A DNA stretch of 22,500 nt. Origin: Prorocentrum cordatum (Eukaryota; Sar; Dinophyceae; Prorocentrales; Prorocentraceae). The position numbers were made by a program, and so were the translations under genes. The stretch spans positions 1 to 22,500 of the forward strand of contig CAUYUJ010010398.1 in assembly GCA_963575745.1 (NCBI GenBank), read 5' to 3'. Numbering within the stretch: position 1 is the first letter of the stretch; each line of letters opens with the position of its first letter. Positions 17,305 through 22,500 of the stretch are shown here, one piece after another. The notes beneath the pieces were generated by a model. That model ran no database searches. It worked only from the letters and a program-made list of their open reading frames with translations, and was not told the origin of the DNA.

Positions 17305-18502
17305 CCAACACCCTCGGCGCCGCCACGGGGTGCTTGGGGGGCACGCAGGCGTCAGCACCAGAGCGGGGTCGAGGACGGATCCAGCCAGTGTGTGCTGCAG
17401 CCCTGCGTGGCGAAAGCCGAGGCTCGTTACCCAGACGTGACACAGGCGACATGGGCCTGGTCGAAGTGTGCGTGTGGCCGCACGGAATACAATCAAAAGT
17501 TGCTCGAGAGGAACCGCAAGTGCTCGTGCGGCCGCCAAGTCAAATTGTACCAGCCCAAATACGGCGGCAGCTCCAACAAGTTGGTGAACGCTGGTGAGGA
17601 CAAGGCCAAGAACACCAACATCGGCAAGAATGCAGGAGGCAGCTCGGTCGCCGAGAGGCCAGCGGACACGATTGCATTGTTGGAGAGGACCATCGCCAGC
17701 ACCACAGACCCATTGTTGGTCAAGCTGCTGAAGAAAGAGGTTCAGAAGACGAAGGCCGCCATGAAGCCGAAGGTCTCGCCCGACGAGGCCCTGAGGCTTG
17801 CGTCAGGCGCGTGGCGGGACGCGTCCATGCGCCACGACCAGGCGGTGCAGCAGGTGATGAAGGCGAGAAAGAGTCTAGGCAGGGCAGAGCTCCGTGAGAA
17901 GGACACAGCTCTGGCCTTGGCACAGGCTGAGGAGTCGCGACGACTGGCGGCTCAATTCATGGCCAAGGAGATAGGGGTGGTCGACAACACGGGCACGGCG
18001 ACGACGACGCAGCAGGACAAGCCCCCCCTCTTCGAGGTTGTGATCGACGAGGATTTCTTCAGCAAGCTCGACGAGATCGAGTGCGAGGAGAAGGAGAAGG
18101 AGGCGCTCCGCAAGCTGGAGGCCGACCTCAAAGGGGCCCGCGACCACATCCAAGGCAAGCGCCTGGAGGTCATCGACTGGCAGAAGAAGCTTGCGGAGGC
18201 CCAGAAGGGCGCGATGGACCGCCTGGCCAAGAGGAGGCGCGGCGCCGACGGCGTGCCGGGCCCAGAGCCGGCCGCGGCCGAGGGTGCGGCAGCGGCGGCG
18301 GGCAGCCAGCAGGCCGCGGCCGCGGCAGCAACGGTGGCCCCTGAGCCAGTCGCCCCCGCCACGGCCAGCGCCACGGCCAGCGCCAAGGCGGCTGCAGGCG
18401 GCGGCGGACAAGCGCGGCGAGGCGAAGCTGGCCGCGGCGGAAGCGGCGCGCAAGGCCGAGGCGGCCAAGCGCGCCGAGCAGACGGCAGCGGGGGAGGTCT
18501 GA
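17305..18502 (+). pseudogene. ORF1 of the plus-strand LINE: Cys motif and coiled-coil protein
   Basis: Frame 1 is open from the leader relic onward, but no ATG in this frame precedes the conserved part, so the start is lost or altered. A Cys motif (KCACG, then RKCSCG; C-x-C-x15-C-x-C) lies at 17467-17529. A long Lys/Glu/Ala-rich coiled coil follows (KLEADLKGARDHI, WQKKLAEAQKGAMDRLAKRR), then an Ala-rich stretch. Near 18395 the coding pattern moves to frame 2, which reads DKRGEAKLAAAEAARKAEA and stops at TGA 18500-18502. The apparent frame-1 extension to 18594 is therefore out of frame. The probable role is RNA binding and particle assembly, by analogy with ORF1 proteins. Confidence 0.7.
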
Positions 18503-19342
18503 GGCGGGACGGCGTCGGCGACTACATCATTGAGTCTGTCGGCTGGTGCCACTGGAGCGCCGGCGCCGTCTTCCTCCGACACAGTACCAGATGAAGCAGC
18601 TGATTGCAATGAGATATGCTCGTTCTTCTTTGCCAACCTATCGTGCACAGGGGAGCAAGCGTGGGATAACATTGTGTCGGATCAGCACCCAAAGTGTCAC
18701 TACATCGGCTTAGTTGAGACCCACTCGGCAGCATATTCACACCATGAACGGGCAGGGAAAGCTCGAGATCATCACCTTCGGCTGCTGTCGAACCATGCGC
18801 GACCGTCACGATCAACTGTCTCAGAGGCCCAGCAGAAAAGGGCCAACGAGGGAGGAGAGTGGCGGCTAGCACAGGGTCATAGGAATGTACATTCGTGGCC
18901 AATGTCTCGCGAGCTGCTTGCCGATGGGCATGCCTCAGCAGACGGCTTCCAGGCCTGAGTAATCCACATGAAAGGGTTGTTCTTTTGTTGCGGTTTGTTT
19001 TTATGGGTTCTTTGGGGAAGGCTGGTATGGGGGGAACCTCCAGAGGTTTCGCCGTCTCGGGGCCCTCCTGGTCAGCCTCCAGATGCCCCGGGTAGTCCTG
19101 GCCGACTGGAATATGACCGCGGCTGCTTTAAACGCTCGAGGTTTTGTTGATGGAGTCCAGGGCGATATCGTCACTGCGTGCAATGCGTCTGTCACGTGTA
19201 CAGCCAGTGCTAGGGGCCCAGAGATAGATTTTGCCTTGGTCAGCTCGAGCTTTGTTCCATACCTCGCCCGACTAGAAGCCATCATGTATGTCCCGTGGAA
19301 GACTCACTGCGGGTTTTTGTTAAGTTTCCGAGGCTCTGGGGG
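18503..19342 (+). pseudogene. APE-type (EEP) endonuclease domain of the plus-strand LINE ORF2, in two frames
   Basis: Frame 2 follows directly after the ORF1 stop, in the same frame. It gives FFFANLSCTGEQAW (Asn position) and YIGLVETH (catalytic Glu), then a TGA at 18956-18958. After a frame change near 18972, frame 3 gives SFVAVCFYGFFGEGWYGGN, VVLADWNM (Asp and Asn), PEIDFALVS (Asp) and WKTHCGFLL (His). All the usual catalytic positions are thus present, split over two frames, unlike the minus-strand copy, which has lost the Glu segment. The domain would nick DNA to prime reverse transcription. Confidence 0.78.
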
Positions 19343-20664
19343 CCATCTCCTTACCAGGTCGCCTCGCATGGCGGCCGAGCTCCCCCAGTCCCATCGCCCT
19401 TGCCCCCCCCCTACTCCTGGGTCCAAGTCCTCCAGGGCCAAGGCGTCCAGAGCGGGCAGCATTAGGAGGCAGAGGTTTTGTTTGGCGACGCGCCGGTTAA
19501 ACCTGGCGAGGTCGGCTCGCAGGAAGAAACCGGCCGTCGCGAGGACTCTGCTTTCGACTCGTTGGGGGGTTTTGAAGAGGCCGAGGAGGAAGAGGAGGAT
19601 CCCTGGGCTCACGAAGCAAATTTCAGCGCCTGTGACGGACCGTCGGGCCCGCCGTGCGCGACGGCGGCCCGCGAGTCTGGAAGCGTCTCTGGACTTGTTT
19701 TGTCTGGCCCTGGGGCCCCTCCCTCATCCGAGCCCCACCCCATTAATATACAAAGCAACAGTGCATTAGGCATCCACAAGGGGGGAGTTCGATAAGTCAG
19801 TTACCCTGGACCCTTCGGCTCCTGACTCGCGCATGGCTGCTGATGCCACTGCTGCTCCTCTCCCCACTTTCCCCATTCCGTCCTCATCTTGGCGCGAGCA
19901 TCGCGCCCAAGTTGGTTTAATGCTTGCTCCCTGTCAGTGGGGCGTCATTTCCCAATCTTTCGCCTACAAGGTAGGCTATCGTCATGTGGACCTGGTCAGC
20001 GGACGCTTCGCAGGCTGGGTCGCGACTTTGGAATAGACCATCGCTGAACATCACGGACTGCAGCTCAGCCACAGGGCCCCGCGGAGGGCGGAGGGCCCAA
20101 GGTTCGCAGTTCACGAATTTCGGATACCTGAGAAGGCCAGAGCGGCTCCGTTCCAGGACTCGTGCACCACATGGTGGGCGCGTGCGCACACTGTCCTCGC
20201 TCGACTGCTGCACCGCCGCGAGAAGCAGAATGGAAAGAGGCAGCGTCAGGCGTTGCAAGAGGCATGCAGACGCATGGCCTCGCAGTACCCCGTTCATGTC
20301 CACACGGTTCTTGCTAAGAGCAAGTGGTCATGGGATCAATGGCTACACCACTTGCACGCCCCAGACTGCAGCAGGGAAGATCGCAGAGCACGTGTACGGG
20401 CCATCCACGCATCACTGGAGCAGCTCCGAGATTGGATCGTGACGGAGCCAGCAGTGAATATATTACACAAGAGTTTGAAGAAGTTACCACCGCCAGCAGG
20501 AGGTCTGCATCGCAGGAGGAATTTTGCACCGCCCACGCGACATCGTGGACCACGAGGTGACGAAGTGGCACAAGTTCTGGCACGACGACGCCCTAGACCC
20601 AGTCGAGCTGCTTCGCATGTTCGACCGCATTCGTGACGAGACCCAGTTCCACGAGCTCCCATGA
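19343..20664 (+). pseudogene. linker between endonuclease and RT of the plus-strand LINE
   Basis: Coding-like segments lie in changing frames. Frame 2 (19478-19795) is acidic (EEAEEEEEDPWAHEA). Frame 3 (about 20166-20636) is basic and helical (HTVLARLLHRREKQNGKRQR, SKWSWDQWLHHL). Frame 1 (20518-20664) gives VTKWHKFWHDDALDPVELLR and ends at TGA. No catalytic motif is seen. The weakest stretch is 19796-20100, where no frame is convincing. The position matches the linker of the minus-strand LINE. Confidence 0.6.
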
Positions 20665-20715
20665 TGCGACCATGGGCTGGGCAAGGCGTTGACAAGCTGT
20701 CGCCGCTGGACGTAG

Positions 20716-22227
20716 AGAGGCTCCCTCCAGAAGGGGCTTTCGGAGCTGGCGGACATCCTGTCGGCGGTGGAAGAGCGCGGCGCACGGCCGTGGCAGCTGG
20801 TGCTCATCATCGGACGACTTCTACCTGAGAAATCGGGCGGGGATCGCACGATCGGCCTGGCGGGGATGATCCCCCGCATATGGTCGCAGGCTCGCGAGTC
20901 CGAGGTCAAGCAATGGACCATGGACTCGCAGCCACACTGGGGCGCTGCAGTGGCTGGCAACTCGTCCTTGCGAGAGGGTTTCCTCTGCGTCCTGGGCGAG
21001 GAGGTGGCCGGCGTGCTGCAGGTGCCCTTCGGGCGCAGCCCGGCGGACATCAAGAGTTTCTACGACAGCACCAGTTGGCAGCAACTCGCGGCAGCAGCGC
21101 TGTCTCTCGGCTTCCCGCCGACCACCCTGCTGCTAGAGCTCCAGCTGCGCGTGGCGCCGAGGACGCTAGCACAGAGGGAGTGCTACTCAGAGGCGTGGCA
21201 TCCCACCCGCAGCGTGATCCAGGGACTGCGCAGCGGGGCCAGGTTCGCGCGCTGCATGACATATGTTATATTGGATCGCCTAACGTCCAGACACCCCATG
21301 GTTTACATGCGGCTGTGGATCGACGGCTTATCCCAGCATCTACGAGGTTCCAGGGACTTCGTGCGCAAGAGGATGGTGAGGGTTCTGACGCAGACGTGTG
21401 GGGGCCTAGTCGATGCTGGACTTGAGATGGCGTCCAAAAGTGTAGTTGTTTGTTCGGACAATCGAGACGCACGAGACGTGGCGGCCTGCCTCAAGAGGAA
21501 GGGGATCACGGTGACCCCTGTCCTGCAGGCCAGTTATTTGGGCCTGCGCACAGGGGGCGGCCGCCGCGCTGGTGAGACGCAGCGCAAGAGAGTTGTCAAG
21601 AGCGCCTCGATGCACAAGAAGATCATCATATTTGCTCGAGCGTCATCCAGATATCATCCAGCCATGCGACTGGGGCCAGCAAGCGCCCAAGCCGCGGGGC
21701 ACTACGGGCACCAGACCCACGGGGTCGTCGGCTCGAACATGCCCCATATGAGGCGCAGGGCGGCTCACGCTGCATCTTCGGCCAAGAGGGGCCGATGCAC
21801 CAAGTCAGTTTTAGCTTTGCGTTTCGACAGTCTTGATCCAAGGGTTTGCCTGCCGAGGGAGCGCCTCAGGCTCTGGCTCACTTCCTGGTTTGCCAACCCT
21901 AGGCTCAGAGCTGGAGTTTTGCAGGCGCGGCCCAAGGTGGCCGCGCGCCTCGCAGGCCTCGGCGTGGCCCAACGGACTAAGCACATAAGGGGCCCCATGT
22001 CTGCTGTTACCACCTACCTCCTCCAATTTCAATGGGGCCCTGTCTCGGCCACGGAGTGGGGCACCCGCCCCCAAGGCGACTTGTCTGGGGAAGCTTTCAT
22101 GGTCGAAGGAGGTTTGGGTCCCGACACTGATGTTTCGGATTTGCCCCAGGAGTTCGAGGCCACTACCAAACGCCGTCAATGGTCTCAAGCCTCTTTGCAT
22201 GTTTGCGGCTCTGGCTTAGAAGGGTAA
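20716..22227 (+). pseudogene. reverse transcriptase domain of the plus-strand LINE ORF2
   Basis: One open frame covers most of RT. It starts just after a TAG at 20713-20715, with no natural start codon. Motifs in order are VLIIGRLLPEKSGGDRTIGL (fingers, to about 20859), DIKSFYD (motif A; its Asp codon is at 21049), LSLGFP, QGLRSGARF (motif B region), and LWIDGLSQ at about 21313-21336, where motif C normally has two aspartates but the second is Gly. ASYLGLRTGGGRR marks the palm end, followed by the thumb. The frame ends at TAA 22225-22227, and coding similarity continues in the same frame beyond. Between 20664 and 20716 some conserved RT N-terminal sequence seems to be missing. Confidence 0.8.
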
Positions 22228-22500
22228 GCGGACAATCGTCCGTGCCGTCAGTACATCAGGAGCCTCGAGTCGTGCCCAAAGGGGCGCCACTTATCTGCTA
22301 TGGTGTCATGTGTTGCTGTCGGTGGCACCTGGCCTCGACAGAGGATAGCCGACGAAGTGGATAAGGATGCCAGCGCTCTCTGCCCTCGGTGCAAGAAGGC
22401 TCCAGAGACCGCCCTTCGCACGCCGAGGCAGAAGCTTTTGCGGCCTCAGCGGACCTAGTGCCTCAAGCAATGGCACAGCACGGGTCGGAAGCTTGCTTCT
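22228..22500 (+). pseudogene. post-RT zinc-binding region of the plus-strand LINE ORF2 (cut by window end)
   Basis: The same frame as RT continues past the TAA at 22225-22227, with WPRQRIADEVDKDASALCPR then CKKAPET. The first half of the zinc knuckle is therefore present (C-x2-C). The frame is lost near 22420, before the His-Cys half. Frame 3 then carries EAEAFAASADLVPQAMAQHG to the window end. This matches the zinc-binding region between RT and RNase H in the other two copies. RNase H should lie just beyond the window. Confidence 0.68.

Larger units (their letters stand above)
17283..22500 (+). mobile_element. decayed LINE-type retroelement, plus strand, 3' end outside the window
   Basis: Same plan as the minus-strand LINE: relic leader, ORF1 with Cys motif and coiled coil (to 18502), APE-type endonuclease (18503 to about 19342), linker (to 20664), RT (20716-22227) and the zinc-binding region after RT, running off the window. 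The path has several frame changes and in-frame stops. The catalytic YVDD-type motif of RT is altered to WIDG. Most recognisable domains are shared with the minus-strand LINE, but the proteins differ enough to be separate families. Confidence 0.84.

Noticed and set aside
3536-22227. Stop-codon reassignment to explain in-frame stops in the LINEs
   Set aside because: TAG (3536), TGA (18500, 18956) and TAA (22225) all occur, alongside many frameshifts. Decay explains them better than a changed code.

Overview
The window looks like nuclear DNA of a dinoflagellate. Three things point there. It is GC-rich and dominated by decayed non-LTR retroelements that code for endonuclease, reverse transcriptase (RT) and RNase H. 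About a tenth of it is CTC/TCC polypyrimidine microsatellite. Most telling, two short sequences closely match the dinoflagellate spliced leader (DinoSL), and each sits at the 5' end of a retroelement. No species is assigned. No rRNA, tRNA, CRISPR or prokaryotic operon was found.

Layout. Bases 1-1755 (+) are the 3' end of a LINE-type ORF2: RT tail, zinc knuckle, RNase H and C-terminal Cys motif, with frameshifts. Bases 1868-2507 are a polypyrimidine tract. Bases 2728-8553 (-) are a near full-length but broken LINE: ORF1, endonuclease, RT, RNase H and C-terminal Cys motif, read in at least seven frame segments, with a relic spliced leader at its 5' edge. Bases 8554-9666 are a 1.1 kb polypyrimidine tract. 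Bases 9770-10771 (+) hold an intact ATG-started ORF for an Ala/Pro-rich protein of unknown function. Bases 10934-11382 hold a higher-order repeat: pairs of a 35-bp motif at exactly 47-bp spacing, in three units of about 183 bp. Bases 11882-12141 are a heptamer array followed by CTC repeats, next to a possible minus-strand exon. Bases 12673-12780 are nested palindromes. Further on come an (AT)n run, an 11-bp minisatellite and another CTC tract. Bases 13918-15235 are a decayed tandem array of a roughly 120-bp (40-residue) coding-like unit. Bases 15236-17141 hold no gene I can support. Bases 17283-22500 (+) are a second LINE with relic leader, ORF1, endonuclease, linker, RT and the start of the zinc-binding region, cut by the window end.

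How the parts relate. The two long LINEs share one architecture: an ORF1 with a Cys motif and coiled coil, then an endonuclease-RT-zinc knuckle-RNase H protein. Leader-like sequence in front of both ORF1s implies that their capped, trans-spliced mRNAs were the templates for reverse transcription. Neither element can be active as read. The left fragment (+) and the minus-strand LINE lie tail to tail, and the minus- and plus-strand LINEs lie head to head, about 8.7 kb apart. The only candidates for host coding sequence are the ORF at 9770, the possible exon near 12.2 kb and the decayed repeat array near 14-15 kb.
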